The notes: generated by a model from the letters alone, not told the origin. A DNA stretch of 64,000 nucleotides from TOLSYN sp963849065 (GCA_963849065.1 CAWKFM010000004.1:815046-879045); one strand, 5' to 3'; shown: positions 16,873 through 26,442, counted from the stretch's first letter. Translations and numbers: made by a program.

Positions 16873-18042
16873 CTAAGCGGTGGCCGCTTTGGGCAGGATC
16901 ATTTGAATGACCCGGCTCTGCGCCAACCGCTTGTCGGACCCTATCGCCTGCGTGTAGGTGTCCATCGTCACTTTGTACGAAGCGTGGCGTAAAAGTTCCT
17001 GCACCACCTTCACATCCTCACCATTCGCCTTCAGTAGAGTCGAGAACGTATGCCTGAAGGTGTGCCAGCCGATCCGCTTCGTGATCCCCGCCGCTGTTGC
17101 TACCGGGCGAATCCAGGACTCCATGACCCAGTTTGGCCAGAGAGGTTGTTTTCCTCGCTTCGCGCCGGCGCGGTTTGCATCGGTGGCGAAAACGTAGCTG
17201 TCCGCCGACTTGTACTTGGTCTCCTCATACCATGCCATCAGATCGGAAATGATCTGATCGTCCAGCGGCATGGCTTTCTGGGAAGCCTCGGTTTTCACTT
17301 TTCCCACGACCTGCTTGACGACCGACCTGGTGACGAATACCTGCTTGTTCGCAAAGTCCACGTCCCCCCATGTCAGGCCAAACAGCTCGCCGCGGCGCAG
17401 TCCAGATCCAGCGTCCAAGAGAACCATCACTCGTTCGCGCAGACGGAGCCCCTTGAGGAGCGCCGCCAGCTCGGAGACGGTGAGTACCTCTGGAACCCTT
17501 TTCCGCTTGCTCGATTGCCGAACGAGTTTGATGGGGTTCTTCTCCACGAACTCGTGCCGCATCGCGTGCCTGTAGATCGCGCTCATGAGGTTGCGAATCT
17601 TGGCCCGGCTTCCATTGGAGAGTTTCTCCAGGCTGTTGAGCCAGTTCTCAACCTCGATCGTGCGGATGTCGCAGACAAGCTGGTCGCCCCACTTGGGGAC
17701 GATCCACTTGCGGAGGTATCCGCGATTGGTGTCCTTCGTGGAAAACGCCTTCCGTGAATGATCGTCCATTGGCATCTCGTGCTTCGAGTAATGATCAGCG
17801 AGAACACTGAACAACATCGTTGGACCAACCGCCCGCCCGTCTGCGTTGATATTCACGCGCACCAGCTCAATTGCGCGCCGTGCGTCCCGCTCGGTTTTCA
17901 AACGAGAGACAGGACCGACAACAAACGTCCGTTGCGTCCGTTTTCCCTCGGGTGTGGTTTCGCGGTACCTGTACTCCCAAACGTCCCCAGATTTCCTGGG
18001 GCGCCGGGACAGGCACCCTTCCTGATAGCGTGCTCGCGGCAT
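16873..18042 (-). CDS. int: Tyrosine site-specific integrase
   Basis: 389 residues. An N-terminal Arm/AP2-like segment (GDVWEYRYRETTPEGKRTQRTF) is followed by a core-binding SAM-like domain and the catalytic domain. Catalytic residues seen are Arg216 (GLRRGEL), His327 and Arg330 (WHTFRHTF), His353 (LRHAS) and Tyr363 (MDTYTQ). All five are present, so the enzyme should be active. The ATG at 18042 has AAGGAG upstream; the longer open frame overlaps the excisionase gene and is not used. It lies next to the tRNA-Glu 3' end, as in tRNA-targeting genomic islands, and presumably catalyses integration and excision there. Confidence 0.95.
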   Translation of the reverse strand: MPRARYQEGCLSRRPRKSGDVWEYRYRETTPEGKRTQRTFVVGPVSRLKTERDARRAIELVRVNINADGRAVGPTMLFSVLADHYSKHEMPMDDHSRKAFSTKDTNRGYLRKWIVPKWGDQLVCDIRTIEVENWLNSLEKLSNGSRAKIRNLMSAIYRHAMRHEFVEKNPIKLVRQSSKRKRVPEVLTVSELAALLKGLRLRERVMVLLDAGSGLRRGELFGLTWGDVDFANKQVFVTRSVVKQVVGKVKTEASQKAMPLDDQIISDLMAWYEETKYKSADSYVFATDANRAGAKRGKQPLWPNWVMESWIRPVATAAGITKRIGWHTFRHTFSTLLKANGEDVKVVQELLRHASYKVTMDTYTQAIGSDKRLAQSRVIQMILPKAATA

Positions 18043-18056
18043 TCTTCTCCTTCCGT

Positions 18057-18308
18057 TCACGAGCACGGGTGGCCTCCGGAATGTACCTTGGAGCGCACCC
18101 AGATGTCCAACTCGGAACGGAGAAACAGCCAGTGCTTGCGAGGGCCGTCGCCGATGGGGTAGCCGGGCAGCTTCCCTTGGCGGGCGAGCAACATCACCGT
18201 TTTGGGGTGAAACCTGAGGAACTGGCCAGCCTCCGCAGCATCCAGGAAAGGCTCCGGTATGGCGTCGCCGCATGCGTGCAAGTCTCTTTGAGCGCTGCCT
18301 ATGCTCAT
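18057..18308 (-). CDS. Excisionase-like HTH_17 (AlpA-type) DNA-binding protein
   Basis: About 83 residues, mostly one MerR-like winged helix: FLDAAEAGQFLRFHPKTVML, then ARQGKLPGYPIGDGPRKHW and FLRSELDIWVRS. This domain is common in excisionases and AlpA regulators. It sits 14 bp upstream of the integrase on the same strand, which supports a role in excision directionality. The ATG at 18308 follows GGAGG at long spacing; an ATG at 18326 would add six residues. Confidence 0.8.
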   Translation of the reverse strand: MSIGSAQRDLHACGDAIPEPFLDAAEAGQFLRFHPKTVMLLARQGKLPGYPIGDGPRKHWLFLRSELDIWVRSKVHSGGHPCS

Positions 18309-18583
18309 TACCGTCTCGTCCTCCATTAGCGCCGATTCAAAGAACTCGAACTGCGGCGGACGACCAAGTGGTAACCCGAACTGCCATCTTGAACATGGAG
18401 CTCCTCTCGGTCGGTATAGAATAATATCATACATAGTCTAACTATGTTTTATTTGATTCCGAAATGCGCGGCGCTAGGTCGCATTAGATGGACGCCAAGA
18501 TTGGCGGGTGAATGCGGCGCACAACACCGCACATGACGGGTCCGGTGCCCGAAGTGCTGCGGCGCGCCGAACTCGCAGTGAAG

Positions 18584-19804
18584 CTATGCGGCAGCCATGG
18601 GAATCACCTCACCGAACGGAGCCGGGTGATCCTTGGTGGCCGCCCATAGGACTGGATGGTTTGGTGCGGCGTCTGGGAATGAGCCCTCAAGGTCGGTGAA
18701 GACCACGAGAGCCTGCGGTTGGATGCACTGCTCCTCGATGTATTCGAAGCAAGGGCAGAAGCTGGTCCCGCCGCCGCCCACTGGTTCGAGCGTTATAGGT
18801 TCGCCCTGTTCAAATACGGCAGCGTTATGGACCCGGGTATCGAAATAGAGGACATGCACCCGCTGGGGCCTCCGCTCCGAGATGATGGAGTTCAGTTCAT
18901 CCTGGAAAAGCCCAAGCTGCCGGCGATTGATTGAGCCGGAGCAGTCCACACCAACCACAATTTCACCCACGCCATCCTTGCGAATGCTTGGCAGGTATAG
19001 GCCTGAGTCAATGTGGCGCCGGTTGGGAGACGACCAGGAGTAGTCCTCGGGAATGGCAGCGGCGAATGAATTCCGGAGTGCCGCCCTCCAGTCCACGGTT
19101 GCCCGATCCGCCGCTTCCATGGCGCGGCGCACGCCGCCTGGAGCTTTGCCAGCCATGCGAGCGACAACTTCAGCCTGTACAACAGCTCCAGTCCAGCTCA
19201 TCCGTTGCTTCTCGATCTGGTCGCTGGTCGCTGGCGCGCCTTCCTTGTCGGGATTGGGCGCGTCTAGGACCTGGCCAAAACCGCCGTCGGTCGCCGGAAC
19301 CTTGGGTGCTGGAGCCCCGTCTTCTCCCTGGGCCGAAGGATTTCCGACCCCGGAATTGGTGGAGCCGTCGCCATTGCCGCCGGCAGAGTCACCGTCTTTG
19401 TCCTCGACGATCAGGTTGTAGATCCGCTCCGCGCTCAGGTTCCGAAACGCTGGATCATAGAGTGCACCGGCAGGAAGAGTGAGGTTTGCATCCCGAACGA
19501 GCGGGTTGATGGCGAAGTCGCAGGCGACGTTCCAGCGTCTTGGCGAACGCGTTCCTCGCCGGGTGTGGTGTTGTAGCGCCGGATGCATGACTTCGTGAGC
19601 CAGGCATCCAAGCAGTTCAGGTGGCGTCAGCTTCGAGACAAATTCAGGGTTATAGAACAGGGAGACGCCATCGGTCGCCATGGTATCGATCGATGGTGTC
19701 TCCACGTCCTTAAGCCGCAGGATCAGAACCCCGAAGAATGGGAAATCAAGCAGCAGTTTCGTCCTGCTTTGCTTGAGCCGCACGGCTGGGGAAAGGTTTG
19801 TCAT
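18584..19804 (-). CDS. VWA-like / DUF2201 putative metallopeptidase
   Basis: 406 residues. The N-terminal half has a zinc-peptidase signature HEVMHPALQHH near residue 70. The C-terminal half is a VWA-like (DUF2201) domain with a MIDAS-type GEIVVGVDCSGSINRRQL and later GGGGTSFCPCFEYI. A Gly/Ser/Asn-rich linker separates them. The start overlaps the stop of the upstream gene (ATGA), and a MoxR AAA+ ATPase precedes that. MoxR plus VWA pairs act as chaperone-like assemblies, as in CobS/CobT-like modules. The target here is unknown. Confidence 0.85.
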   Translation of the reverse strand: MTNLSPAVRLKQSRTKLLLDFPFFGVLILRLKDVETPSIDTMATDGVSLFYNPEFVSKLTPPELLGCLAHEVMHPALQHHTRRGTRSPRRWNVACDFAINPLVRDANLTLPAGALYDPAFRNLSAERIYNLIVEDKDGDSAGGNGDGSTNSGVGNPSAQGEDGAPAPKVPATDGGFGQVLDAPNPDKEGAPATSDQIEKQRMSWTGAVVQAEVVARMAGKAPGGVRRAMEAADRATVDWRAALRNSFAAAIPEDYSWSSPNRRHIDSGLYLPSIRKDGVGEIVVGVDCSGSINRRQLGLFQDELNSIISERRPQRVHVLYFDTRVHNAAVFEQGEPITLEPVGGGGTSFCPCFEYIEEQCIQPQALVVFTDLEGSFPDAAPNHPVLWAATKDHPAPFGEVIPMAAA

Positions 19805-20835
19805 GATGCCATTAGCTCCATGTAGTCCTGCATCCGCATAACTATCTGGTCAGCCTGGGGTGCTGGCGCGGGTTGGGGCGCCGGATCGGTTGGCTTCGGA
19901 TCGGGTAGTTTGACCACCATGGCCGGCGCTTCCGCTGTTCCGGAGACTTGGCCGATGGCGGCAGATTCATCCAAGGCGTCATAGCCGCGATCTTTCATCG
20001 CGTGCTTGATCTTGGCTGCGAGTTCGTTCGCGATTCCCGCCGCCCGAGTGCGCGCCGCGGGATGCTGGGCGAGGTCCTGGCGGGTAAAGCTGGCGAGCCG
20101 GGAGTTTGTCTCCTGCGCGAGCGCCGTGAGTTCCTCGTCGTTGGTTACGTTCAACCGTGGAACGAGATCGGCGATCTCGGTCACGTTCCGAAGAGTAGAC
20201 GTATGCAAACGGGCCTTCGGCCGCTCCAATTGCGCGGCGAAGTGGGCGACCGCCTGCATGAGACGCGACCACAGCTCGGACGTGGCGCGCGTGAGGGACT
20301 GCTTCACCTGCTGATCGATCTCGCGGGCGACGCGAGCCTTCTCCTCCGCGCCAAGTGTGACGCGGAAATCCTCGCCACATGGTATGGGGAGAATGTCGGT
20401 CGTCAGGTCGAACTTCTCAGTGAGACGCGACGAGTCCGGATAGTCGCTATCGCGGTACAGAAGGCCAAGGCTGCTGCGGGCCTGCTCGCGATAGGTTGGA
20501 TAGGCGTCGAGGAACTCCCGCACCAGATTTCCGTACGCCGTCTTGAATTCGCTCATCTGGTTGGTGAACTCGAAATACAGATGAGAGGGGAGCAAGCGGT
20601 AGCCCTCGTCCGACCAGGGCAGCGTCACCTTGTAGAAGTACTGGCGGATCTGGCCCGCAAGGGCGCGCAGTTCATCCAGCTTCTCGGCCTGGTCGAGCAG
20701 ATGCTTGTTGTAGCGGCCGGCGTTCGTGTTCGCTTCGTGGGACTGCGCTACTTCCTCGGATACGCGTTTGTCATGCTTGCGGGCGCTCCACATTGTGATA
20801 TGAAGACAGATCAGCATTGCTTTGTCGGAAATCAT
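19801..20835 (-). CDS. DUF3150-like protein
   Basis: About 344 residues, soluble and mostly alpha-helical. It opens with MISDKAMLICLHITMWSARK, which I recognise as typical of DUF3150 proteins found on plasmids and integrative elements. The C-terminus is a proline-rich linker followed by a short tail. The ATG at 20835 has GGAGG upstream; the longer open frame runs into the ATPase gene. It lies 43 bp after the MoxR gene and overlaps the VWA gene by 4 bp, so the three form one transcription unit. The function is unknown; the family name is from memory. Confidence 0.7.
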   Translation of the reverse strand: MISDKAMLICLHITMWSARKHDKRVSEEVAQSHEANTNAGRYNKHLLDQAEKLDELRALAGQIRQYFYKVTLPWSDEGYRLLPSHLYFEFTNQMSEFKTAYGNLVREFLDAYPTYREQARSSLGLLYRDSDYPDSSRLTEKFDLTTDILPIPCGEDFRVTLGAEEKARVAREIDQQVKQSLTRATSELWSRLMQAVAHFAAQLERPKARLHTSTLRNVTEIADLVPRLNVTNDEELTALAQETNSRLASFTRQDLAQHPAARTRAAGIANELAAKIKHAMKDRGYDALDESAAIGQVSGTAEAPAMVVKLPDPKPTDPAPQPAPAPQADQIVMRMQDYMELMAS

Positions 20836-20878
20836 TTCTTTGCAATCCTCCAGAACGTAACCCTGGATCGGTCCTGGG

Positions 20879-21889
20879 CTACGCGAGTAAATCGCTGTGA
20901 GTAACGGCGAACTTGGTGAATTCGGGGGTGGTCGCAATGGCTCGGTTACGAAGCAGAGCATCGCGCATGGACAGGACCTGCAGCTCATCAGGAAGACGCT
21001 CAAGGTAGAGCTTCGCTTTCGCAATTGAGCTATCCGTGATGCGGCGGCCGAGTGCCGTGGCAATTGCAATCTGGGCCGATGGATCGCTGGGCAACGGAGC
21101 GCCGGTCGGGTTTAGTAGAATCTCGTCGATGGAAGGCAGGGCATGAAAAAGGTTGAGGAAGCCGATGAACTCCGCGGCCACGCCATCGCCTACTGCGCCT
21201 TGAATGAGGTGCATGAGCAGCATGTCGTATACGTCGGCAGTGATGGTGGCCTTCCGCGCATCGATTCCGTCCATCGCCCTGGATACCATCTCCCAGGAGC
21301 GCGGCGTCGGCCAGGCATTGACACCCGAACGCACGGCCGAATCGTGCAGCAACTCCGTCCGGAAGCGAAGAAATGCGATAATTTCCGGCCTGATCCCTGC
21401 CTTGCCGGCCCAGACGCACCACTCGCCAAGATCAGGTTCCAGCGTGAGATGCAGGAAGCGGTTGAGCAGCGGGCGGGGCATGGAGTAGCTGACGCCTCGT
21501 TCGGAAGCGGGATTGCCTGCGGCAAGCACTGACCAGCCGGTTGGTAGCCGATAGTCGCCGAGCGCACGATCGAGAACGAGCTGATAGCAGGCGGCTTGGG
21601 TCATTGGCGGCGCCGATGTCAGTTCATCGAGAAAGAGAATACCTTCCCCGCTTCTGGGGAGGAAATTCGGCGTGATCCATTCCGTGCGGTCATCCTTGAT
21701 GCGTGGCAAACCACGGAAGTCGACGGGATCGAGCTGCACGGCGCGTACGTCGATGAATTCGCGCTTCAGCTGCTGTGCGACCTGCTTAACGAGTTGGGAT
21801 TTACCGACGCCACAGGCGCCCCATATATGGAGTGCAACATTCTGAGGAACGGCGGTGATCAGCGCCTCAATGAGGTGAGAAGGTTTCAT
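20879..21889 (-). CDS. MoxR-type AAA+ ATPase
   Basis: 336 residues. Walker A is GACGVGKSQLVKQ near residue 30 and Walker B is GILFLDELTSAP near residue 85. Sensor 1 is in SVLAAGNPASERGVSYSM, and the arginine-rich MPRPLLNRFLHL follows. This is the MoxR/CobS branch. AAGGAC lies eight bases before the ATG. It is the first gene of the MoxR-DUF3150-VWA unit, where it likely remodels the VWA partner or a third protein using ATP. Confidence 0.9.
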   Translation of the reverse strand: MKPSHLIEALITAVPQNVALHIWGACGVGKSQLVKQVAQQLKREFIDVRAVQLDPVDFRGLPRIKDDRTEWITPNFLPRSGEGILFLDELTSAPPMTQAACYQLVLDRALGDYRLPTGWSVLAAGNPASERGVSYSMPRPLLNRFLHLTLEPDLGEWCVWAGKAGIRPEIIAFLRFRTELLHDSAVRSGVNAWPTPRSWEMVSRAMDGIDARKATITADVYDMLLMHLIQGAVGDGVAAEFIGFLNLFHALPSIDEILLNPTGAPLPSDPSAQIAIATALGRRITDSSIAKAKLYLERLPDELQVLSMRDALLRNRAIATTPEFTKFAVTHSDLLA

Positions 21890-22036
21890 GAGTATTGTCC
21901 TTTGAAAAGATAAACGGCCTATCGAAGGCCGTCTGGACGCAAGTGTGATGAGTTGGCATTCACGGCTTATGGGCGCGTGTGGTTTTGTTCCAAGAGGAGG
22001 CGAAGATGGACGGGCGTGAGTGCGGCAGTACCGATT

Positions 22037-22246
22037 TCAGTAACTCCCATCGGACGGAACGGATTGGCCTCCTTGCGGACTGGGCGGAGTCTGCCCGGCG
22101 ACAAGATCCCGCAGCAAGTTGATCTCTTCTCCCTGCCTCATCCAATCCGCGATCAGAGCCTCAAGCGGCCTACGGGCAATCGATAAGTAGGGGTGGTCGT
22201 CGTCGGACGCAGAAATGTCCAAGAGGATCAAGAGTAAGAAGTTCAT
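22037..22246 (-). CDS. Small hypothetical protein
   Basis: 69 residues: a hydrophobic start (MNFLLLILLDISA) followed by a polar tail ending in a Pro/Gly/Ser-rich stretch. GGAGAG precedes the ATG at 22246. It lies 147 bp before the MoxR gene on the same strand. No family is recognised, and it may be spurious. Confidence 0.35.
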   Translation of the reverse strand: MNFLLLILLDISASDDDHPYLSIARRPLEALIADWMRQGEEINLLRDLVAGQTPPSPQGGQSVPSDGSY

Positions 22247-22274
22247 GTGACTCTCCGCAAGAATAGGAGTTGCA

Positions 22275-22597
22275 CTATTCACTAGGTTGGTGATGGGACA
22301 GTCGTCTTGAACCCTTGAGGAGGTTGCAGAGCCGATGCGCCGCCTGAATATTGTCTGGGTGGTCATCGCGCCTTGCCGCTCCCATACCCTTGGGCTCGAT
22401 GTGGTCGGGGATGATGTCCTTGCAGTCGGTAAACGGTAGGTGACAGCAGGCGAGTGCGGGCTGTCTATTCCTCGGCCGGGGTTCCAGTTTCTAGGGCAGG
22501 CGTAAGTTGGAGTGGAACACACTCCCCGGTGAGCGTGGTATTCCAGTTCCGGAGATAGCGGCCTTGCGCCGCAACCTTCACGGCTCTCCTGCCTCAA
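22275..22597 (-). pseudogene. Frameshifted HNH endonuclease remnant
   Basis: The minus-strand frame closing at 22275 encodes a clear HNH core: DCKDIIPDHIEPKGMG, then DDHPDNIQAAHRLCNLLKGS. This frame has a TAG at 22491-22493 and no good start. The N-terminal part continues in another frame (residues such as VCSTPTYACPRNWNPGRGID, from about 22597 to 22460), so one indel near 22450-22460 would join them. No intact product is expected. Such short HNH genes are common on phages and integrative elements. Confidence 0.6.
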
Positions 22598-22640
22598 TTG
22601 TGCGTGAAAGATCTGTCGTGTACCTCGCTACGATAAAAGT

Positions 22641-23909
22641 CTAGAAAAGTCCGGTAAAGTCTAGTATTGTTCTCTGGATAATCTTATGAAGCAGCATTCC
22701 ATGCGACGACACGCACAGGAGACCATGGATACCCAATGTGACAACCTGAGAGAGAGTTGCGGAGGTTGCTCCGGTGAAATTGGCGTCACCAGCGTAGCTG
22801 ACCGTGATCGGGTGTGTGCCAACGTTAAGCGTCGAACTCGACAGAGTCGCTGTACCGGCGCTGATTGCTCCCGTACCAATTGAAACACCGTTATCGAGGA
22901 AGGTTACCGAACCCGTCGCCGTTGCCGGCAGCGTTGCAGTAAATGTGACGTTCTCACCATAAGCGGAAGGATTGACAGAGGAGACCACTGTAACCGTGGC
23001 CAACGTCTTGCCAATGGTGAGGGTTCCAGCGGTGTAGGTGATCGTGTAGTTCGCGTCGACCGCACCTGCAGCGGTGATCGGGTAGGTGCCCGTCGGCGAG
23101 AGCAGAACTGCTGTCGTCGTCAAGCTCGGCTGAGTGGTCAGCGATGCGGATGTATCACCATTCACAAAGCCAGTGTAGGTAGCCGTAAACGCTGGGTTCG
23201 CAACATCATAAGCACGCGCTGCGTTGTTGGCCGTAATGTTCAACGCCGCGGTAGTGACCGTCAGGGTTCCATTGACGTAGGCGAACGAGTAGTTCGGCGT
23301 GGCCAGGGTGCCGACAGCGGCGGTGATGGCATAGGTTCCAACCGGCGAAGCCGCGGTGGCAGTCGTCGTCAAGCTCGGGGATCCAGTCAGCACTGCGCTG
23401 GTGTCGCCGTTGACGAATCCGGTGTAGGTCGGGCTAAACGCTGGCAGAGCGGCGCCGTACACCTTGGTTGCGTTGTTTGCGGTAACCGTCAAGACCGCCT
23501 TCGTCACCATCTGAGACAGTGTCGACGAGGTCGCGGAATTGTAGTTGGCGTCGCCCGAGTACTGCGCGGTGATGGGGTAGGTTCCAACCGCGAGCGATGA
23601 AATCGAGTACGTCGCGACGCCTGCGGTGAGGGCTACCGGCGTGCCCATGGCAACACCGTTATTGAGAAATTGGATGGTGCCGGTCGGCACCGAGCCGCCG
23701 CCGCTCGCGGTCAACGTGCTGGTGAATGTGACATTGGACCCGTAAACGCTCGGATTTGCCGACGAGGTCAGGACAAAATTTGTGCCATTGATGAGCGTGG
23801 CCTTATTGACCGTCTGGTTGTACGTGGTTGACGACTGGCCGAATGCCAGGGTCGCCATCAAGAGCACGATCATGCTTGCGATCGCGCCTACAATCTTCGA
23901 GTTCCTCAT
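22641..23909 (-). CDS. Secreted Ig-like/MBG repeat protein
   Basis: About 422 residues with a signal peptide (MRNSKIVGAIASMIVLLMAT, then LAFGQ). The body holds an Ig-like Big_5 domain (SVYGSNVTFTSTLT...YSGDANYNSATSST), two MBG-type domains (LTVTANNATKVYGAALPAF and LNITANNAARAYDVANPAF, each followed by YTGFVNGDTSA) and a last Ig-like domain. After LSQVVT the repeat pattern stops, and about 30 unrelated residues (GIHGLLCVSSHGMLL) complete the frame. The original C-terminus therefore seems lost. It is presumably exported as a surface or adhesive protein; the function is unknown. It lies downstream of two larger relatives on the same strand. Confidence 0.8.
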   Translation of the reverse strand: MRNSKIVGAIASMIVLLMATLAFGQSSTTYNQTVNKATLINGTNFVLTSSANPSVYGSNVTFTSTLTASGGGSVPTGTIQFLNNGVAMGTPVALTAGVATYSISSLAVGTYPITAQYSGDANYNSATSSTLSQMVTKAVLTVTANNATKVYGAALPAFSPTYTGFVNGDTSAVLTGSPSLTTTATAASPVGTYAITAAVGTLATPNYSFAYVNGTLTVTTAALNITANNAARAYDVANPAFTATYTGFVNGDTSASLTTQPSLTTTAVLLSPTGTYPITAAGAVDANYTITYTAGTLTIGKTLATVTVVSSVNPSAYGENVTFTATLPATATGSVTFLDNGVSIGTGAISAGTATLSSSTLNVGTHPITVSYAGDANFTGATSATLSQVVTLGIHGLLCVSSHGMLLHKIIQRTILDFTGLF

Positions 23910-23979
23910 TAAAACCATCCTGAGAGGGGCCACCACCCAGCTCACTGCGTGGCGGTGACCCAAAATGCTAGGCCTGGGC

Positions 23980-26442
23980 CTAGAAATAATTGGTGTCGCC
24001 GCTGTAGGTGAGTGTCAGTGTGTTCGCCCCTACGGGCAGGGTGGAAGTGATGTACGTTGCCTGGCCGGAGCCATTCAGCGCGGTGGTGGGCAAAAGTGTT
24101 GTGCCGCCTTCGGTGAACGTGACGGTTCCCGTAGGCACCACCCCGCTTCCGCTGCCGCCCACGGTCAATGTGAACGTGACGGAGTTGCCATAGACTGACG
24201 GGTTCAAGCTTGAGGTTATGGAGAGAACGGACGTCGCCTTGGTGACGGTGAGCGTGCCGTTGACGAAGTTGAATGAATAATTGGCTGCGCTCAGTGTTCC
24301 GGCCGCAGCGGTGATGGTATAGCTGCCTACCGGCGAGGCCGCGGTGGCCGTCGTCGTCAAACTCGGTGAACCGGTCAGTACCGCACTGGTATCACCGTTT
24401 ACAAAACCAGAATAGGTCGGGGTGAAGGCTGGGTTGGCCGCACCATACACACGCGAGGCGTTGTTGGCCGTGACCGTAAGATTGGCCTTGTTGACCGTCA
24501 GGGGGACGGTAGTGGTGGCCGTGGTGTAATCGACGCCGTCGGTTGGGGTGAAGGTCACAGACAGCGTTTGTGACCCAGCGCCGAGGACAGCGCCTGCAGC
24601 CGGGGTGTAGACGAAGGTGCCCGGCACGCTGGCGGTGGCGTTCAGTTGCACCGCGCTCAGCGGCGTTCCGTAAGTGATCGGCGCTGGCGTTGCCCAGGTA
24701 ATTACCGGAGTTAGTTGGTCGATGTCGTACGTGACACTGCCGGAAGAACTGTTGTAATTTTCATCCCCAGCATAGGCAGCGGTGATCGTGTACGATCCGG
24801 CTGGCGATCCGCCGAGGCCGCTGACGCTGAAGGCGCCCGAAGCATTGACGTCACCGGAGCCCCACGCAGTACCGTTGTAGGTGATGCTCATCAGGCCAGT
24901 CGCGCCGGCTGTGGTCTGTCCGGTGCAGGTTGTCGCGCTGCTACCGAAGCTTCCCGCAGAGGGTGCGCACGTCACCCCGACCGTCGTCGGCAGCTTCAGT
25001 AAAGGCAATATTTCGACGTAAGAAGGAGACAGGCCGGTTGTCACCGCGACCGCAGGAATTCCTATGTTGTAGAAATCGCCCGTTGTGCCGTAACCTGACG
25101 CGGATACCGGAGAGACGGTAACCGACTTTGCTGCGGCAAAGGTGCCGTTTCCATTGCCCGCCAGACCATAGACTGCGGTCGAACCTATATCCGCATAGTC
25201 AAGATTCCCATCCCCATTGAAGGCTGCAATTAACGAGGGATTTGCACCATAAACAACGGCCGAGCCAAAGGAGGTTATGGCGGTGCCGTTATTAAGCAGG
25301 AATCCATAAGTACCACTAGCGCCGGTGATGACGTCTGGATACCCAACATTTCGGAAGTCTCCTACTGCGATCGGTCCGAAAGCAGGCGCATCGGTAAACG
25401 TGGACGCGCCGGCGTTGGTAAACGCGCCACTTCCGGTACCAAGGAACGTGCAGGCGTTTGCGCCGGAGCCGTTATAACCAGCAACAAAGATGTCCGGCTT
25501 GCCGTCGCCATTGAAGTCGGCCAGTGCAAACCCACCAATACCCGATTGACCGCCGCACGGCCCAGGCGATCCAGTGCTTGTGCTGGGACCTGCCGCAAAG
25601 GTTCCGGTTCCAGAACCTATCAGGGTGTAGATACTGTTGGATAAATCGCAGGTCTCGACGATGTCCGGTTTGCCGTCGCCATTGACGTCAGCAATCGTGG
25701 CGGTAAAACGCGCGTCTGTGCCCGCACATGCGGTGGATGGCATGGTTGTGCCTGCGCTGAAGGTGCCATTCCCGGCTCCCAAATACACCTGCCCGGAATA
25801 TGCGTTGACCAGGTCCAGATTGCCATCCCTGTTTATGTCGGCGACAAACCAGTAGGGGCAAGCTGTGATCGGTAAGCTAACCCCCTTGGTGAAGGTGCCA
25901 CTGCTGCTGCCCAAGAAAATCTGTAGTGTGGCCAACGTGTCGTCACAGACCGCTAGATCGACATACCCATCGTTATTGAAGTCTCCGGAATAAATATTCG
26001 CGGCGTTTGATCCTCCGCTTAGAAACTCCAGTGGGGTGGTATCTGGATCAATGCCCGTCACCGTCACTGCTGTGGCGCTAGACGAGCTGGTCGCATATGA
26101 GTTGTTCACCTGGAAAACGGCCTTCACGTTGGTTGTGCGTACAGGCAGAGCCCGGCGAAGGGTTGCCGTACCGCTGCTGGTCACCCACACGGTTCCGAGC
26201 AGCGCGCCGTTGTCGCAGTAGGTCGCACTGGCGTTGCAAAACTTCATCTGCCCGGCAGTCAGCGGCACTCCGCCCGAGGTCACGGTCGCGGTCAGCGTAA
26301 TGATCGAACCTGCCGTTGTGCTGGTAGGGGAGACGGCCAACGTTGTCGTTGTGCTACTGGCGGCCAAGGCAGGTTGGCAGAGGAAAAGGATGCTCCCCAT
26401 CAACATCGCTAAAAGAGCCGAGAGCCGGAAGCGTTTTGTCAT
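23980..26442 (-). CDS. Secreted FG-GAP/VCBS plus Ig-like repeat protein, C-terminally shortened
   Basis: 820 residues. A signal peptide (LLAMLMGSILFLCQPALA) is followed by an Ig-like domain. Seven FG-GAP/VCBS-type Ca-binding loops come next (GDFNNDGYVDLAV, ADINRDGNLDLVN, ADVNGDGKPDIVE, ADFNGDGKPDIFV and three weaker). Ig-like and MBG modules follow. It is a close paralogue of the protein at 26722-29226 over its first 600 residues or so. It ends abruptly at YSGDTNYF inside an Ig domain, just before the palindrome CTAGGCCTGGGCCTAG, and lacks the paralogue's membrane anchor. It is probably extracellular; adhesion is inferred. Confidence 0.85.
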   Translation of the reverse strand: MTKRFRLSALLAMLMGSILFLCQPALAASSTTTTLAVSPTSTTAGSIITLTATVTSGGVPLTAGQMKFCNASATYCDNGALLGTVWVTSSGTATLRRALPVRTTNVKAVFQVNNSYATSSSSATAVTVTGIDPDTTPLEFLSGGSNAANIYSGDFNNDGYVDLAVCDDTLATLQIFLGSSSGTFTKGVSLPITACPYWFVADINRDGNLDLVNAYSGQVYLGAGNGTFSAGTTMPSTACAGTDARFTATIADVNGDGKPDIVETCDLSNSIYTLIGSGTGTFAAGPSTSTGSPGPCGGQSGIGGFALADFNGDGKPDIFVAGYNGSGANACTFLGTGSGAFTNAGASTFTDAPAFGPIAVGDFRNVGYPDVITGASGTYGFLLNNGTAITSFGSAVVYGANPSLIAAFNGDGNLDYADIGSTAVYGLAGNGNGTFAAAKSVTVSPVSASGYGTTGDFYNIGIPAVAVTTGLSPSYVEILPLLKLPTTVGVTCAPSAGSFGSSATTCTGQTTAGATGLMSITYNGTAWGSGDVNASGAFSVSGLGGSPAGSYTITAAYAGDENYNSSSGSVTYDIDQLTPVITWATPAPITYGTPLSAVQLNATASVPGTFVYTPAAGAVLGAGSQTLSVTFTPTDGVDYTTATTTVPLTVNKANLTVTANNASRVYGAANPAFTPTYSGFVNGDTSAVLTGSPSLTTTATAASPVGSYTITAAAGTLSAANYSFNFVNGTLTVTKATSVLSITSSLNPSVYGNSVTFTLTVGGSGSGVVPTGTVTFTEGGTTLLPTTALNGSGQATYITSTLPVGANTLTLTYSGDTNYF

